A stretch of 64,000 nucleotides of DNA from positions 62,001 through 126,000 of the forward strand of contig NC_088961.1 of assembly GCF_010111755.1 (NCBI RefSeq), given 5' to 3'. Shown in pieces: positions 48,079 through 56,558 of this stretch (position 1 is its first letter; each line of letters begins with the position of its first letter). Origin of the DNA: Nakaseomyces glabratus (Eukaryota > Ascomycota > Saccharomycetes > Saccharomycetales > Saccharomycetaceae). The translations under genes and the position numbers were made by a program. Under the pieces are notes generated by a model. It did not search any database. It had not been told where the DNA came from and saw only the letters and a list, made by a program, of their open reading frames with translations.

Positions 48079-48711
48079 ATGGTTGCTAAGAAGAGGACTA
48101 AGTTGAGGGACAAAGTTTCGCGGTTGAATGCCAAGGAGAGCGCTGTTGAGGAGGAAGTTCCGTACACTTCTGTGCTAGGTGAGGATCCCAAAGCGTTTCT
48201 ACACCAGAGCAAAGAGACTAAGAAGGAGAAACAGAGTCTGAAACACAGTAGTTTCCTGGACCGGTTGAGGGAGAAGAGCAGTGCCAATGATTTCAGTGGT
48301 ATCTCGAAGTCAGCCGCTAGACGTAGAAAGAGAAAGCTGAGAGATGACTTAAAGCCCAAGATGCAGGATCTTTTGACCTCTTTGGAGAATGATGTTGAAG
48401 TCGAGTCAGAGAGTGGAGAGGAGGAATACCACGACACTGTCGAAGATAACCATGACCCAGAGATCATGGAAGATGCTATTCCTCAACGGAAAGTTACCAG
48501 ATTGGTGAGCTCGAAGAAGTTGAAGAAGCATGAGAAGCCAAGTGGATCTATTGTTATCAAGAAAAATGCTCCTAACATCAGAAACCAACGAGGCGCAAAA
48601 CAATTGTCCAAACAAGAATCCGAGAGATTCAATAAAGTTCTGACAAACCAAACATTCCAACAAAATCCATTTGGGTCTTTGAGAGATATCATAAAAATGC
48701 AAAAGTACTGA
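48079..48711 (+). CDS. SLX9: Ribosome biogenesis factor Slx9 (pre-40S)
   Basis: The 210-residue protein is rich in Lys and acidic residues. It has the Slx9 landmarks SSFLDRLREKSS and SKSAARRRKRKLRDDLKPKM in the middle and QTFQQNPFGSLRDIIKMQKY at the C-terminus. Slx9 joins pre-40S particles, assists ITS1 processing and export. PAC and RRPE motifs upstream agree. Position matches YGR081C (S. cerevisiae also 210 residues). Confidence 0.95.
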   Translation: MVAKKRTKLRDKVSRLNAKESAVEEEVPYTSVLGEDPKAFLHQSKETKKEKQSLKHSSFLDRLREKSSANDFSGISKSAARRRKRKLRDDLKPKMQDLLTSLENDVEVESESGEEEYHDTVEDNHDPEIMEDAIPQRKVTRLVSSKKLKKHEKPSGSIVIKKNAPNIRNQRGAKQLSKQESERFNKVLTNQTFQQNPFGSLRDIIKMQKY

Positions 48712-49040
48712 TTATCTACTCGTCAAATAAACTCATAAAATTGCACCAGAAACTCTCTTGAAATGCATGCCGTAACTCCAGCAATGCAATCATCCTTTTT
48801 TTTTATATGTACACTAGTTCTCATTAATTTTTATTACAAAACCTCTAATGCATATCATTATAATATTAGATTGTAACTGTTATCCATGCTAGACGCACGA
48901 ATGATGCCGCTAGAACTTTTATTAGCCCTTCTATATGGGCTTAGTGTTCATGTAAGCTGTGTTTCACCCAAACACATATCAAACTCGAATACATGCTACT
49001 ACACACCAGTTATGGTTTGCTAACTTCAACAAGTTAACAT
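48712..49040. other. Intergenic region between SLX9 and tRNA-Val
   Basis: This stretch holds the SLX9 3' end and tRNA 5' flank. I see no LTR-like element. Confidence 0.35.
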
Positions 49041-49114
49041 GGTTTCGTGGTCTAGTCGGTTATGGCATCTGCTTAACACGCAGAACGTCCCCAGTTCGAT
49101 CCTGGGCGAAATCA
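49041..49114 (+). tRNA. tV(AAC): tRNA-Val (anticodon AAC)
   Basis: A 74-nt cloverleaf runs from GGTTTCGTGGTCTAGTCGG to CTGGGCGAAATCA. Acceptor arms GGTTTCG/CGAAATC pair, the anticodon loop is CTTAACAC (AAC), and box B GTTCGATCC is present. A T-rich Pol III terminator follows (from 49115). No intron. It lies between SLX9 and TWF1. Confidence 0.97.
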
Positions 49115-49341
49115 TTTATTTTTTTTGGCTTTTTTTATTGTATTTATATCTGTGTTTGAGCAATATTGACACAGTTGAGCAACTGCGTCAATACCTCCCA
49201 CCTACAATATTACCTATATAACTGCCTTATGTGCTTCTTTTTTCATAGTCTTTTCTTTTGAAACCGCCAATTCACAATATCGTTAAATCATGTAGTTTTG
49301 GAAAATATAAAGCCTTTATACATAAGTCTATATACGATAGT

Positions 49342-50325
49342 CTACCTTTTTCTGCCACCGGGTCCTCTTGGCCTATTAAACTTTCTAGTGGAGTTAGAAT
49401 CCGACTTACTAGCCTCAGACTGCAACTGCTGTGTGGTCCCCGATGATATCAATGATAGTTCCAGTTCATCTGCATCGCCAATTTCTATAACATTGGAGAA
49501 CTCAATGCCTTCCTTTTCATTTAAATGCTTGATGAAACCTGATTTGTTTGAAGCGTACAACATACGCTCTTTGACTTTACTTCCTGATGGACAGGAATAA
49601 ATGAAATAGTACAGTTCGTTGTTCCTGTATAGAGTGTAAGTAGGGTGTTCGGAGCTCAACTTCAAATCCTCAGGGTTGCTGATGTTCTCCTTGTTGAGCA
49701 CGGAGATGTCCTCGTTAGAGAGGTCGATCTTGAAAGCGACGACGTTGGTCTCCTTCAGCAGCTGCTTGACATTGTCACTCATTTTCACGTCAAATTGCAA
49801 CACGTTTGGACCACCCCCAGTCTGGGACACCAGCTGTCTTCCGGAGATTGAGTTATAAGTAGAGTAGAACTCCCTCTTCTGAGTGGCGTCTATCTCCCTG
49901 GCGCTGCGCTCTGACTCTGTGAGTGCGTCATTGTCAGTGCCGTTGTCATTGGCAAGATTATTAGCGAAATCGGCCAGCTCGCTGGCCTCTGTGATCAGCA
50001 GCTGCTTGCCAATTGAGTTTGTACCGATCTGTCTCACCAGGGTGTTCTTGGTGGACGCATATAGCATCTTTGATCTCACCGCAGAGGTGTCAGGGACATA
50101 TGAGATGAACTGGTATTCAGCGGTGGCCGGTGCGTGGTAGAAGATGTACAGAGGTTCGTCGCTCAATGCCTTGACACAGTCCTCGACGGTAGCGTACGTC
50201 CTGTCTAGCTCGACAGCGGTGGAGTCACTGGATATCCGTGCCGTGACCACGCCCGCGTTGGCCAGGTCCTTGTTCAATTCGTCCAGCAGCGCTTGGTTGG
50301 CTAGAATACCCGATTGGTTGGACAT
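49342..50325 (-). CDS. TWF1: Twinfilin, actin-monomer-sequestering protein
   Basis: The 327-residue protein has two ADF-homology domains (about 1-140 and 170-300). Each repeats the same core pattern: YIFYHAPATAEYQFISYVPD in the first and YTLYRNNELYYFIYSCPSG in the second. The basic tail (RKFNRPRGPGGRKR) fits the capping-protein/PIP2-binding end. Twinfilin binds ADP-actin at cortical patches and promotes filament-end depolymerisation. Position matches YGR080W. Confidence 0.96.
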   Translation of the reverse strand: MSNQSGILANQALLDELNKDLANAGVVTARISSDSTAVELDRTYATVEDCVKALSDEPLYIFYHAPATAEYQFISYVPDTSAVRSKMLYASTKNTLVRQIGTNSIGKQLLITEASELADFANNLANDNGTDNDALTESERSAREIDATQKREFYSTYNSISGRQLVSQTGGGPNVLQFDVKMSDNVKQLLKETNVVAFKIDLSNEDISVLNKENISNPEDLKLSSEHPTYTLYRNNELYYFIYSCPSGSKVKERMLYASNKSGFIKHLNEKEGIEFSNVIEIGDADELELSLISSGTTQQLQSEASKSDSNSTRKFNRPRGPGGRKR

Positions 50326-50923
50326 GGTATATATGTATGATGTGGTTGTCTGCAGATACTTGGTCGGGGGCCATACTGTGCCATTTGAGCTGCCTTGGTA
50401 GTTCTCCCTTTATGCCAATTGGGAAGCTCGCATGCCGTACAAGGGAACGGGAACATTGTATGGGGAGTTGTAGCTGGGACCACACAACATGCTCTATGGT
50501 ATTGGGAAACATAGTCTTGGTATAATTGAAGTATATTGATATATTAGGTGGTATGTTATCGAGGCGGGTAGAGAGTTGTAGTTGTATTTTATTGATATAA
50601 ATAAGTGATGCTGAATTTGTAAAACAATATGTATAAGATAATAAAGACAGAAAATGTAATAAAATGTTATAATAAAAGATTACCCAGGGAAAATTGAAAA
50701 TAAAGTAGGAGAAAATAAAAAATGTCCATTGGATTCCTATGGATCTGAATTGAATAATAAAATCCTTCCAAGAAGAGCGCGGTCGTCTTCTTTCAACAAA
50801 TAGAATGTAGTTTTTTCAAAAAAATCAAATAATAACACAAAAGATGAGTTCTGTTGTAAAGAACCTTGTATGAATTGTACGAATTGTATGGTTGTCAGGT
50901 GGGAAGAAGGGCAAGACAGGTAT
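50326..50923. other. Intergenic region between TWF1 and the YGR079W-like gene
   Basis: This 598-base region holds the TWF1 promoter and the downstream region of the next gene. It is A/T-rich from 50520 to 50850. No gene is seen. Confidence 0.4.
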
Positions 50924-51535
50924 TTACAACATGAACTCGTTGATACCGATGCCCGTGGAGATCATAGCGCAGACGCCGCTCTTCCTCCGCAGGACCTTGT
51001 TCTTCTTGTTCTTCTTGACCTTGTTCTTCTTGCTCCGCTCGGTGGTCTTCAAGGTGAACTTCCCCTTGCTGTCCCTCAGACACAGCAGCTTCACCTCCTG
51101 TGTAGGCGTCACAATATCGTTGTCGAGGTCCTCGTGGTTCAGGAAGTCCTCCAGAGACGTATCCGAGCCCGCATGGGCGTGAGCGTGGGCGTGGGCGTGT
51201 TCGTGGCCCTCCGAGAGCGACTGCGACAGCTGTCTCAGCTCGTCGTCCGTATCGGCGACGCTGGTCACAGAGCTGGTCACAGGAGCCTCCGCGTGCGTCG
51301 ACTTAACCTCGTTCCAGAAATCACTGATGGACGAGTCCACGGGCAGGTCGCCAAGGTCCACGTACTCGTTATACTCGTGGTGCGGCGTGTAGTCCAGGTG
51401 GAACTCCTCGGGAAGCTCGTCCACCTGCGAAACCAGCGACTCGTTCGCCATCACCGTCGGATGGGGAAGCTTGTTCTTGCACAGCGGCGAGATATCCTGA
51501 GCAGTAATAACACCCAACTTAAACTGTTTAGACAT
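50924..51535 (-). CDS. Uncharacterised basic/acidic protein, positional orthologue of YGR079W
   Basis: The 203-residue product matches no family I recognise. Visible features: an acidic, Ser/Thr-rich middle (about 50-150), an alternating His/Ala run GHEHAHAHAHAHAG (about 110-123), and a lysine-rich segment KKNKVKKNKKNKVLRRKSG (about 169-187) resembling a nuclear or nucleolar signal. Orientation and place between TWF1 and PAC10 match S. cerevisiae YGR079W (370 aa), which is also uncharacterised. The promoter has two direct PAC copies 68-91 bases upstream, suggesting a ribosome-biogenesis or translation role. That role is inference. Confidence 0.7.
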   Translation of the reverse strand: MSKQFKLGVITAQDISPLCKNKLPHPTVMANESLVSQVDELPEEFHLDYTPHHEYNEYVDLGDLPVDSSISDFWNEVKSTHAEAPVTSSVTSVADTDDELRQLSQSLSEGHEHAHAHAHAHAGSDTSLEDFLNHEDLDNDIVTPTQEVKLLCLRDSKGKFTLKTTERSKKNKVKKNKKNKVLRRKSGVCAMISTGIGINEFML

Positions 51536-51602
51536 GGTTTGCGTACTTCATTTAGTTAGAAGGAAATGGTTGTGTATACAATACACCATGTTTTTTTATA
51601 TA

Positions 51603-51626
51603 AGCTCATCGCAAGAAGCTCATCGC
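51603..51626 (-). promoter_or_regulatory. Tandem PAC elements
   Basis: AGCTCATCGC occurs twice, 14 bases apart (51603 and 51617), in the orientation that reads GCGATGAGCT towards the YGR079W-like gene. A T-rich tract follows. Confidence 0.7.
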
Positions 51627-52026
51627 TGTTTTGCTTCTTTTTTTTTTTTTCAGCTTTTTTTTGCCAATTTGCCCCACTAGAACTCAGAAGAGGGCCCCCC
51701 CTTTGATTCTTCTTTTCTTTCTTTTCTCATGCACAGAAACTGCCGTAATGGGAAAGCGATGAGTTCCTGCTGAAGTATTTGGGCATCGGTCGGCAGAACC
51801 GTAAACACTCCTGCGGCACTTTCACTTACCGTATTTCTTTCTTTTTTTCTTCCCCCCCATTGTGCTTCTTCTTCTATAGAGCGAGCAGCGGGGGGGGGGG
51901 GAGGCGAGGGGGGTGAGAGTGGACCCTGCTGCGGGTATTTCTCTCTCTGTGTGTCTGTGTGTGGGGTCTGGGTGTGTGTATATATTCGTGAGGAGTGTTA
52001 TAGAGTGTAGTGGTGTACGGCAGACT

Positions 52027-52094
52027 GCATGTGAGGGGTAGTGGTGTACGTATATACATGTATACGGTGAGCATGTGAGGGGTAGTGGTGTACG
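52027..52094. repeat. 24-bp direct repeats, 44 bases apart
   Basis: Two perfect 24-bp copies starting GCATGTGAGGGGTAG occupy 52027-52050 and 52071-52094. A partial third copy (GTAGTGGTGTACG) lies at 52007-52019. Confidence 0.85.
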
Positions 52095-52122
52095 GTATAC
52101 ATCTTTTACGGCAGACACGGCA

Positions 52123-52169
52123 TGTGATTGTATAGCAGTGTACTGCCCGTACACTGCTATACAATCACA
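52123..52169. repeat. Perfect 21-bp inverted repeat with 5-nt spacer
   Basis: The arm 52123-52143 (starting TGTGATTGTATAGC) is exactly complementary to 52149-52169 around the spacer TGCCC. It lies 133 bases upstream of the PAC10 ATG and could form a cruciform in DNA or a strong hairpin if transcribed. Confidence 0.95.
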
Positions 52170-52301
52170 ATCCCAGACAACTCGCACAACTCACAACTCA
52201 CACATATAACAAGCCGATGAGCAGTTCAAAGCATACCCACCCCGAACTACAACTCCCCAACTACAACTCCCCAACTGCATCCCCCAGAGCAACGGCAAGC
52301 A

Positions 52302-52874
52302 ATGGATACGCTATTCAACAGCACGGAGAAGAACCCTAGGGGTATACCGAGTGCGCCCTTCCTGGAGGACATCGGCGCGTTCATGGCGAAGGAGAAGGAG
52401 TTCGAGCTCGTGTTCAGCAAGTTCCAGGAGCGGCTGTCCAAGTACAAGTTCATGCTCGAGTCCAAGCAGGCCACCGTGAGGCAGCTGCACGTGCGCATCC
52501 CCGACATAGAGAACACGCTGCAAGTGTGCAGGCAGTTGAAGCAGTCCAAGGAGGACGGCGAGGAGAGCGCCTTGAAGTTCAACTACAAGCTGAACGAGAC
52601 GCTGTTCACAAAAGCACAGGTAGACCTCACAAAGGACCTCAACGTCGGGCTGTGGCTCGGCGCAGACGTCATGCTGGAGTACCCGATAGACGAGGCCATC
52701 GCGCTCCTGGAGAAGAAACTGGAGGACTCCCAGGACAGCTTGCGCATCGCAAAGGAAGACGTGGAGTTTTTGAGAGAGAACATCACCACAATGGAGGTCA
52801 ACTGCGCCAGACTTTACAACTGGGACGTAGAGCTGAGGAAAGCCACTAAGGCCACAGAAAAACTGGCGATTTAA
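52302..52874 (+). CDS. PAC10: Prefoldin subunit 3
   Basis: The 190-residue alpha-type prefoldin subunit has two long coiled-coil helices (about 25-85 and 135-180) around a beta-hairpin region with LWLGADVMLEYPIDEAIALL. Prefoldin passes nascent actin and tubulin to the TRiC/CCT chaperonin. Length (S. cerevisiae 199) and position match YGR078C. Codon use is G/C-rich at third positions compared with many neighbours, which explains the long chance ORF on the opposite strand. Confidence 0.95.
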   Translation: MDTLFNSTEKNPRGIPSAPFLEDIGAFMAKEKEFELVFSKFQERLSKYKFMLESKQATVRQLHVRIPDIENTLQVCRQLKQSKEDGEESALKFNYKLNETLFTKAQVDLTKDLNVGLWLGADVMLEYPIDEAIALLEKKLEDSQDSLRIAKEDVEFLRENITTMEVNCARLYNWDVELRKATKATEKLAI

Positions 52875-53011
52875 GCTAAACCTTGCCTTCCTTCCCTGCA
52901 CGCGCCCCTTCAAAACTTATATACCTATGCATAACTAACATTAAATAAAAATTTCATGTTGTAATAGTAAATTCTCTAAAAAATGTACACCTACATAACA
53001 CCGCGTGGACC

Positions 53012-53923
53012 CTAACGTCTGAATGCGTCTAGGAATTGCACACCAAGTGGCCTGGCGGGCTCGTCGTTGGGCTCGTCGTTCTCATTGTCCTCTTCAAGTT
53101 GCGACGACGCAGAGTTGTTTGCCAGCTGCGTGACGCTGTTCCCGCCCAGTGATGCACTCGTGTTAGCGCTCGTGCTGCCCACTTCCAGTCTTTTGACCTC
53201 TCCAAACAACATGTAGTGCGCAAAGGGCACTCTCCACTTGTCCAGGCCGGGCAAGATCCCGATATCCAGGAACAGCCCCGATAACCACGCCACAAGCGCT
53301 TGTAAGGGCCCCCAGGCCCCCTGGTTGCATATCAGTATTATCACTAGCACATTCACCATGAACTGGTCATTCAACCGCACTTTCATACTCTTGTTCTCGT
53401 TATCAAACCTTCGTATCACGCCCTTGTGGAACAACTGCGACCACAATGGCGCACCCAGCACAATGTCAAACTCATAAACGATAGGCGTATACTGCTTGTA
53501 GAAATGGAACAGTCCTATCACCACTCCAAACGCACCACTCGCGAGCTCATTCCACTGCGTCCCAAGCCAGGGCCCCACCAAGTTGTTAAACAGTAGGTGC
53601 ACGGAAACTGTGGCTAACCCTTGGTAGAAGATCAACATGGCCAGCATGCTCAGATACTTCTCGTTCCCAAATAACCTCTCTAGCTGCCGATACTGGTAGA
53701 ACAGCAACACTATCAGCGCCACATCTGTCTCATTGACACTGCTGAGCTGGTACGTCAGGTACCGGTAGTACTGCCCATACTCTTTGATAAACGGATCGTA
53801 GGTCGCCTTAAACACATACTTCGTCTCCGTAAGCGCCGCCACCACAGGCACAACTATACCAGTAACCATACACAGCTTCGTGACGGGAAACCGTCTCAGT
53901 CCAACAGGAGTCTCCAGCGACAT
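53012..53923 (-). CDS. DSC2: Rhomboid/derlin-like membrane protein, probable Dsc2
   Basis: The 303-residue protein has about six hydrophobic segments in its first 230 residues and an Asn/Ser/Glu-rich tail. Its pattern (RFPVTKLCMVTGIVVPVVAAL, YRYLTYQLSSVNETDVALIVLL, LERLFGNEKYLS) resembles rhomboid-like pseudoproteases; I see no Ser/His dyad. The best candidate is Dsc2, a subunit of the Golgi/endosomal Dsc ubiquitin ligase (YOL073C, 322 aa). S. cerevisiae has no gene here, between PAC10 and PEX8. The family call is fair; the Dsc2 name is inference. Confidence 0.6.
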   Translation of the reverse strand: MSLETPVGLRRFPVTKLCMVTGIVVPVVAALTETKYVFKATYDPFIKEYGQYYRYLTYQLSSVNETDVALIVLLFYQYRQLERLFGNEKYLSMLAMLIFYQGLATVSVHLLFNNLVGPWLGTQWNELASGAFGVVIGLFHFYKQYTPIVYEFDIVLGAPLWSQLFHKGVIRRFDNENKSMKVRLNDQFMVNVLVIILICNQGAWGPLQALVAWLSGLFLDIGILPGLDKWRVPFAHYMLFGEVKRLEVGSTSANTSASLGGNSVTQLANNSASSQLEEDNENDEPNDEPARPLGVQFLDAFRR

Positions 53924-54318
53924 CGCATCAATTTTCTATAACTCTATTTCCCTCTATAGCCGACTCGGCACACCCAGTTCGTTGACTCTACTTTCTAGTT
54001 TAGGTACCTAGGCCAAATCCAACGCTCCAATTGCAAATCTTTACTGGCTTGAGTTGGCTGATACCCACCCAGCAATAGTTTGACCAACTTAACTGTGCAA
54101 AGGTCCAAGCTTGCAAGTTGACATTTTTCGGGGAGCTTCAAAGTGATGAAAACTCCAAAAGTTAGGCCAAATTCAACAAATTTTGAGCATTTAGAAGCTA
54201 TAAGGAACTCTTCCAGCAGGGAGTCCACTCTGAATCGAGTTTTCTCAGTTTGAAGTTCTCTATACTCTTTGTCAATCTGCATTGACGCTTAGAAGAACAG
54301 CCTCCCCCGCCTTTAAAG
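53924..54318. other. Divergent intergenic region DSC2-like/PEX8 with a 95-codon ORF
   Basis: These 395 bases contain an ATG-initiated 95-codon ORF on the minus strand (53995-54282) that fills most of the space. It is listed separately as a candidate. Confidence 0.4.
53995..54282 (-). CDS. Candidate small protein of unknown function (95 aa)
   Basis: This ORF opens MQIDKEYRELQTEKTRFRVD and has a helical, charged N-terminal third, then a mixed hydrophobic stretch (FVEFGLTFGVFITLKL) and a C-terminus rich in Leu, Lys and aromatic residues. I recognise no family. Its length fills the gap between two divergent genes, which leaves little room for their promoters and speaks for chance as much as for a gene. 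Confidence 0.25.
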   Translation of the reverse strand: MQIDKEYRELQTEKTRFRVDSLLEEFLIASKCSKFVEFGLTFGVFITLKLPEKCQLASLDLCTVKLVKLLLGGYQPTQASKDLQLERWIWPRYLN

Positions 54319-56154
54319 ATGGTGCAGGCCGATGAGAGGACGGAAGTCCGGTATTTGTTGAATTTGCTGAGGAGCAGCGGCCATAGGAGCAACAAGGCGC
54401 TGCACATGTCTCTGATTGGCAATCTGGTGTACTATGTTCCCCGGCTCAAGGACCCGAAATTGCTCGCCCAGTTGGCGAACGCTCTGTTTGACTCCACTTT
54501 GTGGTTTCAAGAGGATGTGGACCCATCAAGGCTGCTAGACATGGCACAAGGAATGTTTTACTGGAAACTGGAGATCAGCGAGCCCACTTTACCCATCGAG
54601 GAGTTTTACAGCATTTGGAACAATATATTCTGCGAGAACCAAGGCTGGTCAGTTTACAAGCTGGCGATTTTGAGCGGGGCATGTAGTACTCTCGACAGAT
54701 ACACCCAATTGCAGAGCCAGTATTACATAGTTGAGAGTCCCAGGTGGATAGATGGACTATACCAGAACTGGAAATACAATATTTTCTTGAGATCATGGAG
54801 TCAATTTCTGAGCAAGAGCTCAGACGATAGCAAGAAGGACGTTCCTCGGATTGAAGTGTTGTGCTTGCTATACTGCCCAATAAGTAGACACCACGACGTA
54901 TCACGATGCCACGCCCAGAATGTGCACTTCCCATTGTCGTTTGTGATAATTGCTTTGATTAACCTAGCTATTGTTTATGCAATTGACCATCCTCCAGAAG
55001 ACGAATTCCTGTCACGGAACATAAACCAAGTTGCTCGGACTTTACAAATCCTATTACCACAATGCGACAACCCTAAGGAAATTAGCATGGTACTCGACGA
55101 ATTATGCGTTGCTTGTTTCAACATCTCATACAAGGAATCTAGTAGTGACATGCCAAACAAAGACTATTCGGGCGTAAAATACTACTCAAATACTTTATTA
55201 ACCTTCACCCTAACTTTTAAAGGAATACTTGACACTAAGATGAAAAAACCAAAGACCATTTTCTACCAAATACTTACTTGCATGTACTATTTGAATTTCA
55301 TTGCACTAGATTTTGGTACCATTGGCTTTGAGTCATACGAATACACACATAATGCATCTATAGCTGGGATAACATCTAGTGGGGACCAGCTGACTGTTTA
55401 TTCTAACCTACTCAGCACATTCAACAATAACATTTGGCATACTTTAAAATATCCGAACAAGATCAACGACGCTAAGTTGCTTTTCCTTTTAGATTTCCTC
55501 AAAAGGTCAATTGAGATTACTTCACTGGATTTTGGTTCACGTATGTCCACGTCTGATTTCATCAACAACACCATCTTACCGCTAAAGATGCAGTATTTAA
55601 ACTCACAAGATGAAACGATTAGAGACTCCATGCATTCTGTTATGCTAGCTGTTTTTCTAAATAACTCATCTGGCTATGAATTGATGGCGTGGCAAAGAAA
55701 GAGCTTCTTGAACTATTTATCCACTGCTGTTGAACAGTACGTAATTCACAATATGCTAAAGCCTGAACAAATTATACACATATACCAATCGATGGCGTTC
55801 CGTATGACTATCCTCGACAAAATTAAACTCGAGGATGAAGAGTGTACTCTGGTCCGCGAAACTCTCAATTACACGTACTTACAGGTTAAAAACGCAAAAT
55901 TCAAGGAGCAGAAAATAACTCTTCTGAAATGCTTGATATACATGATACCATACATCAACCACGCTTATATCTTAGTGTGGCTGAACAACATTATGCAACT
56001 TTTTGACCAGGAACTGGGTGTCACTACCCCCGATGACCAACAGCTGCTTTACAACACTTTATGGGAAGTCATACCATTGGTGAAGTCCACTGATGCGGCA
56101 CTAATATGGTGGTACTCTACCATTGTTCCTCGTATCAGGCACAGCAAACTATAA
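54319..56154 (+). CDS. PEX8: Peroxisomal import protein Pex8 (intraperoxisomal peroxin)
   Basis: The 611-residue helical protein ends in SKL, a canonical peroxisomal targeting signal 1, as yeast Pex8 does. Pex8 sits on the lumenal face of the peroxisomal membrane, links the docking and RING complexes and promotes cargo release from Pex5. Length (S. cerevisiae 589) and position, after PAC10 and before MRPL25, match YGR077C. Confidence 0.93.
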   Translation: MVQADERTEVRYLLNLLRSSGHRSNKALHMSLIGNLVYYVPRLKDPKLLAQLANALFDSTLWFQEDVDPSRLLDMAQGMFYWKLEISEPTLPIEEFYSIWNNIFCENQGWSVYKLAILSGACSTLDRYTQLQSQYYIVESPRWIDGLYQNWKYNIFLRSWSQFLSKSSDDSKKDVPRIEVLCLLYCPISRHHDVSRCHAQNVHFPLSFVIIALINLAIVYAIDHPPEDEFLSRNINQVARTLQILLPQCDNPKEISMVLDELCVACFNISYKESSSDMPNKDYSGVKYYSNTLLTFTLTFKGILDTKMKKPKTIFYQILTCMYYLNFIALDFGTIGFESYEYTHNASIAGITSSGDQLTVYSNLLSTFNNNIWHTLKYPNKINDAKLLFLLDFLKRSIEITSLDFGSRMSTSDFINNTILPLKMQYLNSQDETIRDSMHSVMLAVFLNNSSGYELMAWQRKSFLNYLSTAVEQYVIHNMLKPEQIIHIYQSMAFRMTILDKIKLEDEECTLVRETLNYTYLQVKNAKFKEQKITLLKCLIYMIPYINHAYILVWLNNIMQLFDQELGVTTPDDQQLLYNTLWEVIPLVKSTDAALIWWYSTIVPRIRHSKL

Positions 56155-56558
56155 AGGACACCATTATTCGAATAATCGAGTGTCACATTATCATGATTGC
56201 ATAAAAGCAGTTTTTTTTTTATTTCTCTTACTAACGATATATCTAGCTAGCCCGCTAACGTTATGATCTAAATAATGAACTTTAACTAAATATATATTCT
56301 TCATTTGCACAATTCAATGGTACAAGCACTGCTCCAGTATGAGCTGAAAAGATACCGACAGTTAAATCGAACTCATCAGTACCAACGCTATTATCATCAC
56401 ACAATACGTTATGTATGTGCCTTTCAGTCGCTCTGGGCTTCAGCTCCTCAGGAACTGTGAAGTGAATCAGCTCAATATAAAGACAGTAGTGTTGAGAGTT
56501 TGTGGAAAGTATAGTAGTGGTAGATTGAGTACGGCGGCCAGAGGACAATAGAATAACG
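56155..56558. other. Intergenic region between PEX8 and MRPL25
   Basis: This 404-base stretch holds a poly-T tract near 56212 and the MRPL25 promoter. A minus-strand open frame (56282-56593) lacks any ATG and is not called. Confidence 0.4.

Larger units (their letters stand above)
51536..52301. promoter_or_regulatory. Complex divergent promoter YGR079W-like/PAC10
   Basis: This 766-base region has two direct PAC copies (AGCTCATCGC 51603-51612 and 51617-51626), an inverted GCGATGAG (51756-51763), a poly-G run of about 12 (near 51890-51901), GT-rich microsatellite, 24-bp direct repeats and a perfect palindrome (listed separately). ORFs reading through the repeats are not supported. Confidence 0.65.

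Noticed and set aside
49115..49341. Search for LTR or retrotransposon remnants beside tRNA-Val (and beside tRNA-Asp at 5867-6300)
   Set aside because: No TG...CA-bounded element or duplicated target site found.
50870..51559. 229-codon plus-strand ORF opposite the YGR079W-like gene
   Set aside because: Leu/Arg/Val-rich with no family pattern; the minus-strand frame has the correct position and orientation for YGR079W and a PAC promoter. Not fully excluded.
51822..52187. Overlapping minus-strand ORFs of 96-121 codons through the repeat region
   Set aside because: They translate simple GT/AC repeats and the palindrome (Tyr/Thr/His/Pro-rich); not coding.
52311..52913. 200-codon ORF antisense to PAC10
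   Set aside because: Shadow of the G/C-rich third positions of PAC10; PAC10 itself is a clear prefoldin.
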